DNA from: Croceicoccus pelagius
GTDB lineage: Bacteria; Pseudomonadota; Alphaproteobacteria; Sphingomonadales; Sphingomonadaceae
Length of the DNA stretch: 64,000 bases
Reading direction: 5' to 3'
Assembly (NCBI RefSeq): GCF_001661915.1
Contig: NZ_LYWY01000039.1
Span: 248,001-312,000 of the forward strand
The position numbers and the translations under genes were made by a program. Shown here one piece after another: positions 54,312-64,000 of the stretch (position 1 is its first letter; each line of letters opens with the position of its first letter). Under the pieces are notes generated by a model that saw only the letters and a list, made by a program, of their open reading frames with translations, was not told where the DNA came from and did not search any database.

Positions 54312-55715
54312 TCAGATGTGGATCGGCTTGCCCCGGACTGCCATCGCGGCTTCCTTCACGGCCTCCGAATGGGTCGGATGCGCGTGGCAAGTGTAGGCGA
54401 TGTCTTCCGACGTCGCGCCGAATTCCATGGCTTGCGCGATCTGGGCGATCATCGTGCCGGCAAGGCTGGCGATGCACCATGCGCCGAGAACGCGGTCGGT
54501 CTCGGCATCGGCGATGATCTTCACGAAGCCGTCCGGCTCGCGGTTGGTCTTGGCGCGGCTGTTGGCCATCATCGGGAAGTTGCCGACCTTGACGTCGTGG
54601 CCGGCATCCTTCGCCTGCTGCTCGGTCAGGCCGACGCCTGCGATTTCCGGCATCGTGTAGACGACGCTCGGGATGACTGCATGGTTCACGATGCCATGTT
54701 CGCCGGCGATATTCTCCGACACCGCGATGCCTTCGTCTTCTGCCTTGTGGGCGAGCATCGGGCCGGGAATGACATCGCCGACCGCCCAGACACTGTCGAC
54801 CTTGGTACGGAAATCGTGATCGGTCTCGATCTGGCCGCGCTGGTTGGTCTCAAGTCCGATGGCTTCGAGGTTGAGGCCGTCGGTATTGGGCTTGCGACCG
54901 ATGGCGACAAGTACACAGTCGGCTTCGATAGTTTCGGCATCGCCGCCGTTCGACGGTTCGATGGTTAGCGTGGCCTTGCCGTCCTTCACCTTTGCGCCGG
55001 TTACCTTGGTGCCGAGCTTCAGCTCCATGCCCTGCTTCTTGAAGATCTTGCCCGCTTCCTTGCGCACGGCATCGTCCATGCCGGGCAGCAGCTGATCGAG
55101 GAATTCGACCACCGTGACTTCTGCCCCCAGGCGGCGCCAGACCGAACCGAGTTCGAGCCCGATCACGCCGCCGCCGATGACGACCATCTCTTGGGGCACG
55201 CGGTCGAGCGCGAGGCCGCCGGTGCTGTCGACGATGACGCCAGCTTCATTGTCGATCTCGACACCCGGAAGCGGGGTGACCGAAGAGCCGGTGGCGATGA
55301 CGATGTTGCGCGCCGAATGCTCGGCATCGCCGACCTTCACGGTGTGCTTGTCGACGAACGAGCCACGACCCTTCAGCCAGGTGACCTTGTTCTTCTTGAA
55401 CAGGTACTCGATGCCGCCGGTCAGTTCCTTTACCGCAGTCGCCTTTTCGCCCTGCAGCGCGGACAGATCGAGTTCGGGGGCCGGGATCTTTACGCCGAAC
55501 TTGGCCAGCGTGCCGTCCTTGGCTTCTTCGAACAATTCCGAGCCGTGAAGCATCGCTTTCGACGGGATGCAGCCGACGTTGAGGCACGTTCCGCCCAGCG
55601 TCTCGCGGCTTTCCACGCAAGCGGTGTTCAGGCCCAGCTGCGCGGCGCGGATCGCGGCCACGTAGCCGCCGGGTCCGGCACCGATGACGATCACGTCGAA
55701 GTCGAATTCAGCCAT
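54312..55715 (-). CDS. lpd: Dihydrolipoyl dehydrogenase
   Basis: 467-residue E3 flavoprotein. FAD site VIVIGAGPGGYVAAIRAAQLG, redox disulfide GGTCLNVGCIPSK, NAD site VVIGGGVIGLELGSVW and the C-terminal HAHPTHSEAVKEA with the catalytic His-Glu. Reoxidises lipoamide of the 2-oxoglutarate dehydrogenase complex encoded upstream. Confidence 0.96.
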   Translation of the reverse strand: MAEFDFDVIVIGAGPGGYVAAIRAAQLGLNTACVESRETLGGTCLNVGCIPSKAMLHGSELFEEAKDGTLAKFGVKIPAPELDLSALQGEKATAVKELTGGIEYLFKKNKVTWLKGRGSFVDKHTVKVGDAEHSARNIVIATGSSVTPLPGVEIDNEAGVIVDSTGGLALDRVPQEMVVIGGGVIGLELGSVWRRLGAEVTVVEFLDQLLPGMDDAVRKEAGKIFKKQGMELKLGTKVTGAKVKDGKATLTIEPSNGGDAETIEADCVLVAIGRKPNTDGLNLEAIGLETNQRGQIETDHDFRTKVDSVWAVGDVIPGPMLAHKAEDEGIAVSENIAGEHGIVNHAVIPSVVYTMPEIAGVGLTEQQAKDAGHDVKVGNFPMMANSRAKTNREPDGFVKIIADAETDRVLGAWCIASLAGTMIAQIAQAMEFGATSEDIAYTCHAHPTHSEAVKEAAMAVRGKPIHI

Positions 55716-55756
55716 TTTCTATTCTCGTCTTTATGCTGCGTGAGGGAGGCGCGCGA

Positions 55757-56980
55757 TCAAAGGTCGATCAGCAGGCGCGTCGGATCCTCGATCGCTTCCT
55801 TGATGATCTTCAGTGCCGTAACCGCTTCGCGTCCGTCGATAATCCGATGGTCGTACGAAAGCGCGATGTACATCATCGGGCGGATCACGATCTCGCCGTC
55901 GACGACGACCGGACGGTCCTCGATGCGGTGCAGGCCCAGAACCGCGCTCTGCGGCGGGTTGATGATCGGGGTCGACATCAGCGAGCCGAACACGCCGCCG
56001 TTGGAGATCGTGAAGGTGCCGCCCTTCATGTCTTCCATCGTCAGGGCGCCGTCCTTGGCGCGCTTGCCGAAGTCGGCGATGTCCTTTTCAATCTGGGCAA
56101 AGCCTTTCTTGTCGGCATCGCGCAGGACCGGAACGACCAGACCGTTCGGGGCCGACACGGCGACCGAGACGTCGACGAAGTCGTGGTAGAGGATCTCGTC
56201 GCCCTCGATCTGGGCATTGACGCTGGGCACGTCCTTGAGCGCAAGGCAGGCGGCCTTGGTGAAGAAGCCCATGAAGCCGAGGCGAACGTCGTGCTTCTTG
56301 GCGAAGAGGTCCTTGTACTTCGAACGCGCTTCCATGACCGCGGTCATGTCGACGTCGTTGAAGGTCGTAAGAAGGGCCGCCGTGTCTTGCGCGCTCTTCA
56401 GACGCTTTGCGATCGTCTGGCGCAGGCGGGTCATCTTCACGCGTTCGACGTTGCGGCCCGAGGCGGCCGGAGCTTCGCCAGCGGCGGGAGCAGGGGCAGC
56501 CGCCGGGGCAGCGCCGCTCTTCTTCGCTTCGGCTGCGGCCAGCACGTCTTCCTTGGTCAGGCGGCCGTCCTTGCCGGTGCCCTTGACCGTCGTGGGGTCG
56601 ATGCCGTGCTCCAGGACCGCGCGGCGGACCGCGGGCGATAGGACTACCGCGTCATCGCCTTCTGCCGGGGCAGGGGCCGACTGCGAGGGAACCGAGGCGC
56701 CTTCGTCCTTGCGCGGTGCGACGGCCTTGTCGCCAGCGCCCGCACCGTCGGCGATCGTAGTGATGACCGCACCGACGACGACGGTATCGCCTGCGCCGAC
56801 CATGTGTTCACCCATCACGCCCGAGACGGGAGCGTTGACGTCGATCGCGACCTTGTCGGTTTCGAGGCTGCAGATCGGTTCGTCCTGTGCAACCGCTTCG
56901 CCGGGCTGCTTCAACCATTCGCCAACAGTGGCTTCGGTGATGGATTCGCCCAGTACTGGGACTTTGACTTCAGTGCTCAT
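55757..56980 (-). CDS. odhB: 2-Oxoglutarate dehydrogenase E2 (dihydrolipoyl succinyltransferase)
   Basis: 407 residues: lipoyl domain (lipoyl-Lys in [12 protein letters not shown]), Ala/Pro linker, E3-binding domain ([31 protein letters not shown]), a second Ala/Pro linker and the catalytic domain ending [16 protein letters not shown] with the active His. Starts [20 protein letters not shown], also the alternative name sucB. Confidence 0.96.
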   Translation of the reverse strand: MSTEVKVPVLGESITEATVGEWLKQPGEAVAQDEPICSLETDKVAIDVNAPVSGVMGEHMVGAGDTVVVGAVITTIADGAGAGDKAVAPRKDEGASVPSQSAPAPAEGDDAVVLSPAVRRAVLEHGIDPTTVKGTGKDGRLTKEDVLAAAEAKKSGAAPAAAPAPAAGEAPAASGRNVERVKMTRLRQTIAKRLKSAQDTAALLTTFNDVDMTAVMEARSKYKDLFAKKHDVRLGFMGFFTKAACLALKDVPSVNAQIEGDEILYHDFVDVSVAVSAPNGLVVPVLRDADKKGFAQIEKDIADFGKRAKDGALTMEDMKGGTFTISNGGVFGSLMSTPIINPPQSAVLGLHRIEDRPVVVDGEIVIRPMMYIALSYDHRIIDGREAVTALKIIKEAIEDPTRLLIDL

Positions 56981-57002
56981 CGGTTTGTTTCCTTTACCGA
57001 TT

Positions 57003-59834
57003 TTATTTCTGGCGTGCCGCGATGACGTCTTCGACCGAGAGGCCGAGGGCGTCTGCAACGAGCGCGTTCTGCTGTTCGACGTGGCGGCTGGCGAGGCCCG
57101 TTGCCGGCGATGCAGCCGGAGCGCGGCCCGCGTAACGGGCGCGGCTTACGGGGGCGCCTGCCTCTGACAGGGCCTGTTCGATCTGGCTTTCGACGAAGAA
57201 CCATGAACCGTTGTTCTTCGGCTCTTCCTGACACCAGACGACCTTCTCCAAGTTCTTCATGCGTGACAGGCGCAGGGCCAGAGGCTCACCCGGGAAGGGA
57301 TAGAGCTGTTCGATACGTACGATCGAGGTATCTGTCTGGCCGGCGGCATCGCGGGCCTCGATCAGGTCGTAGGCGACCTTGCCCGAACACAGGACCAGAC
57401 GTTTGATATCCTCGTCCGCCGGCGGATTCGTGTCGGACACGATGCGACGGAAGTGGCTTTCGCCGAGGAACTCTTCCTTCGTCGACTTGGCCATCGGGTG
57501 ACGCAGCAGCGACTTGGGCGTCATGATGATCAGCGGCTTGCGGAACGAGCGCAGCATCTGGCGGCGAAGCACGTGGAAGTAGTTCGCCGGTTCGGTGATA
57601 TTACACACCTGGATGTTGTCGCCCGCGCAGAGCTGCAGGAAGCGTTCTAGACGCGCCGAGGAGTGTTCCGGACCTTGGCCCTCGTAACCATGCGGCAGAA
57701 GCAGCACGAGGCCGTTGGCGCGAAGCCACTTGGCCTCGCCGGCTGCGATGAATTGGTCGATCATGATCTGTGCGCCGTTTGCGAAGTCGCCGAACTGCGC
57801 TTCCCAGAGCACGAGGCTCTTCGGATCGGCGAGGGCATATCCGTATTCGAAGCCGAGCACGCCGTATTCGGACAGCGGGCTGTCATAGACCTCGAAGTGA
57901 CCATGCGGGACATGGCACAGCGGGATGTACTTGTCCTCGGTGTTCTGGTCGACCCAGACGGCGTGACGCTGCGAGAACGTACCGCGGCCCGAATCCTGAC
58001 CCGACAGGCGGACGGAGAACCCCTCTGCCAACAGCGAACCGAACGCCAGCGATTCCGCCGTTGCCCAGTCGAAGCCGGAGCCGTTTTCGAACATGTCACG
58101 GCGACCGTCGAGGACGCGGTTCAACGTCTTGTGGATCGTCACGTCTTCGGGAACGGTCGTCAGCGTACGAGCCAGACCGTCGAACAGCTTGCCCTCGATA
58201 CCGGTCGCGATGTTGCGGCGCGCGGTTTCAGGGTCGGCAGGCTTGTTGAGACCGGCCCAGCGCCCACCGAACCAGTCGGCCTCGTTCGCCTTGTAGGTCT
58301 TGCCCGCTTCGAATTCGCCCTCGAGGTACTTGGTGAAGCTGTCGATCGTTTCCTGCGCGAAGCCGCCGTCGATCACGCCTTCTTCCTCGAGCCGTTTCGC
58401 ATAGAGCGAGGCGACGCCCGGGTGCTTGCGGATCTTCTGGTACATCAGCGGCTGCGTGAAGCTGGGCTCATCACCTTCGTTGTGGCCGAAGCGGCGATAG
58501 CACCACATGTCGATCACAATGTCGCGGCCGAAGCGCTGGCGATATTCAATCGCGAGCTTGCAGCAGAACGTCACCGCCTCCGGATCGTCGCCGTTGACGT
58601 GCAGGATCGGGGCCTGGACGCCCTTGGCGACGTCCGAAGGATAAGGCGACGAGCGCGCGAATTGCGGGCTGGTCGTGAAGCCGATCTGGTTGTTGATGAC
58701 GAAGTGGATGCAGCCGCCGGTGTTGTACCCGCGGATGCCGGAGAAGCCGAAGCATTCCCAAACGATGCCCTGGCCTGCGAACGCAGCGTCGCCGTGGATC
58801 AGCACGGGCAGCACGGTCTGGTGCTTGCCGACGCCGATGTCGTCCTGGAACCGCTGCTGCGCGCGGACCTTGCCGAGCACGACCGGGTCCACCGCCTCGA
58901 GGTGCGAGGGGTTGGGCACGAGGCTCATGTGCACCTTGGTGCCGTCGAATTCGCGGTCGGTGGAAGTGCCAAGGTGATACTTCACATCGCCCGAACCGCC
59001 GACGTCGTCGGGGTTGGCGCTGCCGCCGGAGAATTCGTGGAAGATGACCTTGTAAGGCTTGCCCATCACGTTCGCCAGGACGTTCAGGCGGCCGCGGTGG
59101 GCCATGCCGAACACGATTTCCTTCACGCCGCTGGAGCCGCCGTACTTGATGACGGATTCGAGCGCCGGGATCATCGATTCGCCGCCGTCTAGGCCGAAAC
59201 GCTTCGTGCCGACGTACTTTTTGCCTAGAAACTTTTCATACTGCTCGCCGCGGATAACGGCCTGCAGGATCGCCTTCTTGCCCAAGATGGTGAAGTCGAT
59301 CGACGCGTCCTTGCCCTCCATGCGGTCCTGAAGGAAGCGACGCTCTTCGATGTCGGCGATGTGCATGTATTCAAGGCCGACCTTACCGCAGTAGTTTGCG
59401 CGCAGGATCGCCACGATTTCGTTGATGGTAGCCCATTCGACGCCAAGATTGCCGCCGATGTAGACGGGGCGATCAAGATCGTCGGGGCCGAACCCGTGAT
59501 ATTCGGGGGTAAGATCGGCCGGAAGCTCCAGCTTCGACAGGCCCAGCGGGTCGAGATCGGCTGCAAGGTGACCGCGCACGCGATAAGTGCGGATCAGCAA
59601 CATCGCGCGAACCGAATCGTCGCAGGCCGCCTCGACTGCCTTTTCGTCGAGCTTGGCGCCCTTCTTTTCGGCAGCGGCCTTGATCTCGGCCTTCATGCGG
59701 GTGGGGTCCATTGACGCCGTCAGGTCGTCGGTGCCGCCCAGGTCGAGCGGCCAGCCCTTGCGGGCCCAGGACGGACCGGGCTGCGGGCCGTCAGGCTCCA
59801 GCTCGGGAAGGAAGGACTGGTTTTCTTTACCCAT
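57003..59834 (-). CDS. odhA: 2-Oxoglutarate dehydrogenase E1
   Basis: 943 residues, thiamine-diphosphate dependent, also named suc[35 protein letters not shown], the ThDP-binding [18 protein letters not shown] and [13 protein letters not shown], and the C-terminal [34 protein letters not shown]. Start 59834 chosen; MRVTK 15 nt upstream is possible, but longer frames run into the sucD hairpin. Confidence 0.96.
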   Translation of the reverse strand: MGKENQSFLPELEPDGPQPGPSWARKGWPLDLGGTDDLTASMDPTRMKAEIKAAAEKKGAKLDEKAVEAACDDSVRAMLLIRTYRVRGHLAADLDPLGLSKLELPADLTPEYHGFGPDDLDRPVYIGGNLGVEWATINEIVAILRANYCGKVGLEYMHIADIEERRFLQDRMEGKDASIDFTILGKKAILQAVIRGEQYEKFLGKKYVGTKRFGLDGGESMIPALESVIKYGGSSGVKEIVFGMAHRGRLNVLANVMGKPYKVIFHEFSGGSANPDDVGGSGDVKYHLGTSTDREFDGTKVHMSLVPNPSHLEAVDPVVLGKVRAQQRFQDDIGVGKHQTVLPVLIHGDAAFAGQGIVWECFGFSGIRGYNTGGCIHFVINNQIGFTTSPQFARSSPYPSDVAKGVQAPILHVNGDDPEAVTFCCKLAIEYRQRFGRDIVIDMWCYRRFGHNEGDEPSFTQPLMYQKIRKHPGVASLYAKRLEEEGVIDGGFAQETIDSFTKYLEGEFEAGKTYKANEADWFGGRWAGLNKPADPETARRNIATGIEGKLFDGLARTLTTVPEDVTIHKTLNRVLDGRRDMFENGSGFDWATAESLAFGSLLAEGFSVRLSGQDSGRGTFSQRHAVWVDQNTEDKYIPLCHVPHGHFEVYDSPLSEYGVLGFEYGYALADPKSLVLWEAQFGDFANGAQIMIDQFIAAGEAKWLRANGLVLLLPHGYEGQGPEHSSARLERFLQLCAGDNIQVCNITEPANYFHVLRRQMLRSFRKPLIIMTPKSLLRHPMAKSTKEEFLGESHFRRIVSDTNPPADEDIKRLVLCSGKVAYDLIEARDAAGQTDTSIVRIEQLYPFPGEPLALRLSRMKNLEKVVWCQEEPKNNGSWFFVESQIEQALSEAGAPVSRARYAGRAPAASPATGLASRHVEQQNALVADALGLSVEDVIAARQK

Positions 59835-59897
59835 TTTAGTCACCCGCATCTGGCCGGCACGTCCGGCACAGGTGTAATTTTGGCGGTGGAGCCACAG

Positions 59898-59936
59898 GCG
59901 GTGGGACGGCCATCCCTCCTCGGCCGCCCCACCGCC
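59898..59936 (-). other. Large hairpin between sucD and odhA
   Basis: GGCGGTGGGACGGCC pairs with GGCCGCCCCACCGCC around a 9-10 nt loop, 8 nt past the sucD stop, with no T tail. A likely RNA-processing or partial attenuation site within the suc operon. Confidence 0.55.
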
Positions 59937-59943
59937 GAAAGGC

Positions 59944-60834
59944 TTATGCCATTTCTTTGAGCAGCCCCGAGAGCGTCTCGCCGAGCAGCGAGGGCGAGGG
60001 GGAGACGCGGATGCCCGCTTCTTCCATCGCCGCGATCTTGTCTTCGGCGCCGCCCTGGCCGCCCGAGACGATCGCGCCGGCGTGGCCCATGCGACGGCCC
60101 GGAGGCGCCGTACGGCCCGCGATGAAGCCGACCATAGGCTTCTTGCGACCGCGCTTGGCTTCGTCCTTGATGAACTGCGCCGCTTCTTCTTCGGCCGAGC
60201 CACCGATTTCACCGATCATGATGATCGACTTGGTCTCGTCGTCGGCGAGGAAGAGTTCGAGCACGTCGATGAAATTCGTGCCGTTGACCGGGTCACCGCC
60301 GATGCCGACAGCCGTCGTCTGGCCAAGGCCTGCATTGGTCGTCTGGAAAACGGCTTCGTACGTGAGCGTGCCCGAACGGCTGACGACGCCGACCGAGCCC
60401 TTGGAGAAGATCGAACCGGGCATGATGCCGATCTTGCATTCGCCGGGCGTCAGGACGCCGGGGCAGTTCGGGCCGATCAGGCGCGACTTAGAACCCTGCA
60501 GGGCGCGCTTCACCTTGACCATGTCGAGAACGGGAATGCCCTCGGTGATGGCGACGATCAGTTCCATCTCGGCGTCGATCGCCTCGAGGATCGAGTCGGC
60601 TGCGAACGGGGGCGGAACGTAGATGCACGATGCGGTCGCGCCAGTGGCGGCCTTCGCTTCGTGGACGGTGTTGTAGTTCGGGAGGCCGATGTGGGTCGTG
60701 CCGCCCTTGCCCGGGGTAACACCCGCGACCATCTGCGTGCCGTAGGCCAGCGCCTGTTCGGTATGGAAAGTGCCGGTTGCACCGGTCATACCCTGGGTGA
60801 TGACCTTGGTATTCTTGTCAACGAGGATGGACAT
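59944..60834 (-). CDS. sucD: Succinyl-CoA ligase alpha subunit
   Basis: 296 residues; [56 protein letters not shown], and the phospho-His loop [19 protein letters not shown]. The beta-subunit gene sucC, usually directly upstream, is not present here. Confidence 0.96.
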   Translation of the reverse strand: MSILVDKNTKVITQGMTGATGTFHTEQALAYGTQMVAGVTPGKGGTTHIGLPNYNTVHEAKAATGATASCIYVPPPFAADSILEAIDAEMELIVAITEGIPVLDMVKVKRALQGSKSRLIGPNCPGVLTPGECKIGIMPGSIFSKGSVGVVSRSGTLTYEAVFQTTNAGLGQTTAVGIGGDPVNGTNFIDVLELFLADDETKSIIMIGEIGGSAEEEAAQFIKDEAKRGRKKPMVGFIAGRTAPPGRRMGHAGAIVSGGQGGAEDKIAAMEEAGIRVSPSPSLLGETLSGLLKEMA

Positions 60835-60856
60835 TCGATTTTCCCCTCTTGCTGGG

Positions 60857-61473
60857 TCAGTCGTTGGCGGCAGGGCCGATCGAATCGATCTTCATGGCCA
60901 AGCCGTTGAAATGGACATGGGATTCCAGCGGGCTACCCGCCGGGACGAAATAATAATCGAAGCTGTCTGTTGACGGGCTCAGCCCATCGAACTTGACGAT
61001 CGTATTGCCTTCCCGCTCGATGGTCTGAACGGGCTCGCTAGCCGTCAGTTCCTTGATCTTGCCCGCACCCGCATCGCGAGTTTCGGCCGGATCGAACAGG
61101 CGGCATCCGGTGACGCGGCCGCCGTGGACGTTCACTTCGGTCACGACGATGGCAACTTCCTCGCCTTCGACCGTGTTGCGGAAGATTGCGGCGGGCGACA
61201 TCGTGCCGCCCCTTTCGGCAACGGCCTTCCGGCCGGCGTCTTCGGCAAATCCCATGAAAGAGGCGAGGGCAGGTACGCCGGCACGGTCGGTCGCTTCCCA
61301 ACCGGCTGCGGTAACGCTGGCGACCGTGCCGTCGTAATCTGGCATCGTCCCGCAAGCCTTCGCAAACTCGGCGAACATCGCGTCAATTGGGTACGCGCCA
61401 TCAGCCGCCACGCCAGGAGCTGTCAGCAGCATCGGCCCGATCATCGCACCAGCACCAAGGGCGGCAGCCAGCT

Positions 61474-61477
<4 letters not shown>
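60857..61477 (-). CDS. Exported hypothetical protein
   Basis: 206 residues from GTG 61477, whose codon overlaps the upstream stop (GTGA). Signal peptide [25 protein letters not shown], then a mixed domain with [27 protein letters not shown] and a C-terminal [12 protein letters not shown]. Not recognised. It sits between mdh and sucD in the place usual for sucC. Confidence 0.65.
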
Positions 61478-62929
<1,452 letters not shown>

Positions 62930-63047
62930 CTAGGCTCCTCGTATCGCGCTGCGGGCGACGGTTCATAACCGGTAAGCGCACGGCGACGGCCCGCATTTCG
63001 TCGCTCGCCGCGGGTTCGAAAGGCGACCTAGGCCCCTGATGTAGGGA

Positions 63048-63102
63048 TTGCAACCAGCAAAAAGTCGAGGAAACGAACTATCTTTGCAATTGGTTTGCAA
63101 TA
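63048..63102. repeat. TTGCAA repeats in the mdh upstream region
   Basis: TTGCAA at 63048, 63085 and 63096; the last two are part of TTTGCAAT copies exactly 11 bp apart. They lie between mdh and the riboswitch and could be a regulator site for either promoter. The rest of 62927-63163 shows no gene. Confidence 0.35.
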
Positions 63103-63163
63103 TCAAAATGGCCGTTTCAGGAGTAACTGTTGCCAACGCTGCACTGCCGTTCTAGGGGCGCGG

Positions 63164-63382
63164 CGACGTTACGGGTTCGCCGATCCCACAGGGGTGAAGC
63201 GCTAAGAGGGAAGTCCGGTGCGCTTTGTGCTTCGTGTGAAGCCTGCCACTCCGGCGCTGCCCCCGCAACTGTAACCGGACAGCGCGCCCTTCACGCGCCA
63301 CTGGCTGCCGCTTCATCGCGGACCGGGAAGGCAAAGGGATGTGTGACGACCCGGGAGCCAGGAGACCTGCCCGTAGCTGTCG
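63164..63382 (+). promoter_or_regulatory. Cobalamin (AdoCbl) riboswitch
   Basis: The outer stem is CGACGTTACGGG (63164) with CCCGTAGCTGTCG (63370). Inside are the conserved AGGGAAGTCCGGTG, CGCTGCCCCCGCAACTGTAA, CACTGGCTG, GGGAAGGC and the B12 box AGCCAGGAGACCTGCC (63356-63371). It lies about 105 nt before the receptor start. High cobalamin should fold it so as to block expression of the downstream receptor. Confidence 0.96.
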
Positions 63383-63486
63383 TTCATGTTTCGGGGCGGG
63401 GTGTACCTGGAGCAGCGAGCAGTCTGTCGGCTTGGGTCCGACCGGCTTCCCGTCTGGACGACGTTTCGTTCCATGCGGGAGGTTTG

Positions 63487-64000
63487 ATGTACAAGTACCT
63501 GTTTCTCTTGAGTTCCGTTCTTGCCGCTCCTGCTCTTGCGCAGGACGTGGATGGCGATGGCGTGGTCGAATACGCGACCGCCGCACCGCCGCCGATGGCA
63601 GAAGAAGTCTCGACCATCACGGTGACCGCGACGGGCCTGCCGCTTGACGTGTCGCAGACCGGTCAGCCGGTCTCGATCATCTCTCGTGACGAGATCGAGG
63701 CTGTCCAGGGTGCGGATATCACCCGCGTGCTTCAGCGCATGCCCGGCGTTTCGACGACGCGTAATGGCGGCGCGGGCGGCTTTACCGGCGTGCGCGTGCG
63801 CGGTGCGGCTTCCGAACAGCTGCTTGTCCTGATCGACGGCGTCAAGGTCAACGATGTCGCCTCGCCTGGCGGCGGTTTCGACTTCGGCAACCTGCTTGCG
63901 GGCGAGATCGAACGGATCGAGCTGCTGCGCGGGCCGAACTCCGTGGCTTGGGGCGCAGACGCGATGGGCGGGGTCATGAACCTTACGACCCGCGCCCCCG
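63487..64000 (+). CDS. btuB: TonB-dependent receptor, BtuB-type (N-terminal part, cut by window edge)
   Basis: 171 residues visible. Signal peptide MYKYLFLLSSVLAAPALAQ, an early DVDGDGVVE, the TonB box-like EVSTITVTATG, and the plug domain (QPVSIISRDEIEAVQGADITRVLQRMPGVSTTRNGG, FTGVRVRGAASEQLLVLIDGVKVND, ERIELLRGPNSVAWGADAMGGVMNLTTR). The cobalamin riboswitch identifies it as a vitamin B12 receptor. The barrel is outside the window. Confidence 0.93.
   Translation, partial: MYKYLFLLSSVLAAPALAQDVDGDGVVEYATAAPPPMAEEVSTITVTATGLPLDVSQTGQPVSIISRDEIEAVQGADITRVLQRMPGVSTTRNGGAGGFTGVRVRGAASEQLLVLIDGVKVNDVASPGGGFDFGNLLAGEIERIELLRGPNSVAWGADAMGGVMNLTTRAP

Noticed and set aside
63732-63977. Minus-strand gene inside the B12 receptor
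   Set aside because: Shadow of the plus-strand receptor frame, which has a signal peptide, plug motifs and a riboswitch.

Overview
This is a 64-kb piece of a GC-rich alphaproteobacterial chromosome, most likely a sphingomonad (Sphingomonadales; Novosphingobium- or Erythrobacter-like). The pointers are an UrcA-family protein, an HWE histidine kinase, an odhA-odhB-lpd block, ribosomal proteins with long alphaproteobacterial extensions (L3, S5), short TonB-C proteins, and Arg at position 88 of ribosomal protein S12. There are no rRNA or tRNA genes, CRISPR arrays or intact mobile elements. Genus assignment is an inference.

Layout. 1-4.5 kb: a membrane-anchored Mur-ligase-like gene (cut by the window edge) and an alpha/beta hydrolase, divergent from a D-Ala-D-Ala ligase, then a short-chain dehydrogenase and glucokinase. 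4.5-9.3 kb: an UrcA protein, a fused enoyl-CoA hydratase/3-hydroxyacyl-CoA dehydrogenase, a tiny 18-codon gene with an extreme Shine-Dalgarno sequence, a proline-rich lipoprotein and TlyA. 9.3-12.7 kb: tspO, ubiK, two secreted TonB-C proteins that arose by a recognisable tandem duplication, and recO. 12.8-25.4 kb: housekeeping and envelope genes (leuB, a GT2-GtrA fusion, a PMT-type mannosyltransferase, metZ, HWE kinase, apaG, an MddA-like methyltransferase, an AI-2E transporter, a LysR regulator, tpm, a TonB-like protein, a double universal stress protein). 25.5-28.2 kb: a protein with two terminase-small-subunit-like HTH units, a small AT-rich pair including a MarR-like regulator, and a hairpin-rich repeat region.

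28.2-51.2 kb is the translation superoperon in the order str (rpsL-rpsG-fusA-tuf), S10, spc and alpha. It departs from the usual tight packing in several places: a terminator between tuf and rpsJ, a structured 190-nt rpsJ-rplC spacer, a terminator after rpmD, a 3.4-kb interruption between adk and rpsM (SRPBCC protein, glutamate dehydrogenase, degenerate SDR), and an interspersed repeat between rpoA and rplQ.

51.2-64 kb: two paralogous Arg/Asp/Tyr-rich exported proteins, a TRIC-type channel with a PepSY protein, then a minus-strand TCA-cycle cluster mdh-(two exported proteins)-sucD-odhA-odhB-lpd without sucC. It ends with a cobalamin riboswitch leading into a TonB-dependent receptor of BtuB type that runs off the window.

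The strongest candidates for something not yet described are the rre-like small mRNA at 7.3-7.6 kb, the hairpin repeat family at 27.6 and 50.6 kb, the S12 Arg88 as a possible basis of intrinsic streptomycin tolerance, and the tandem duplication that left a chimeric signal-peptide region.
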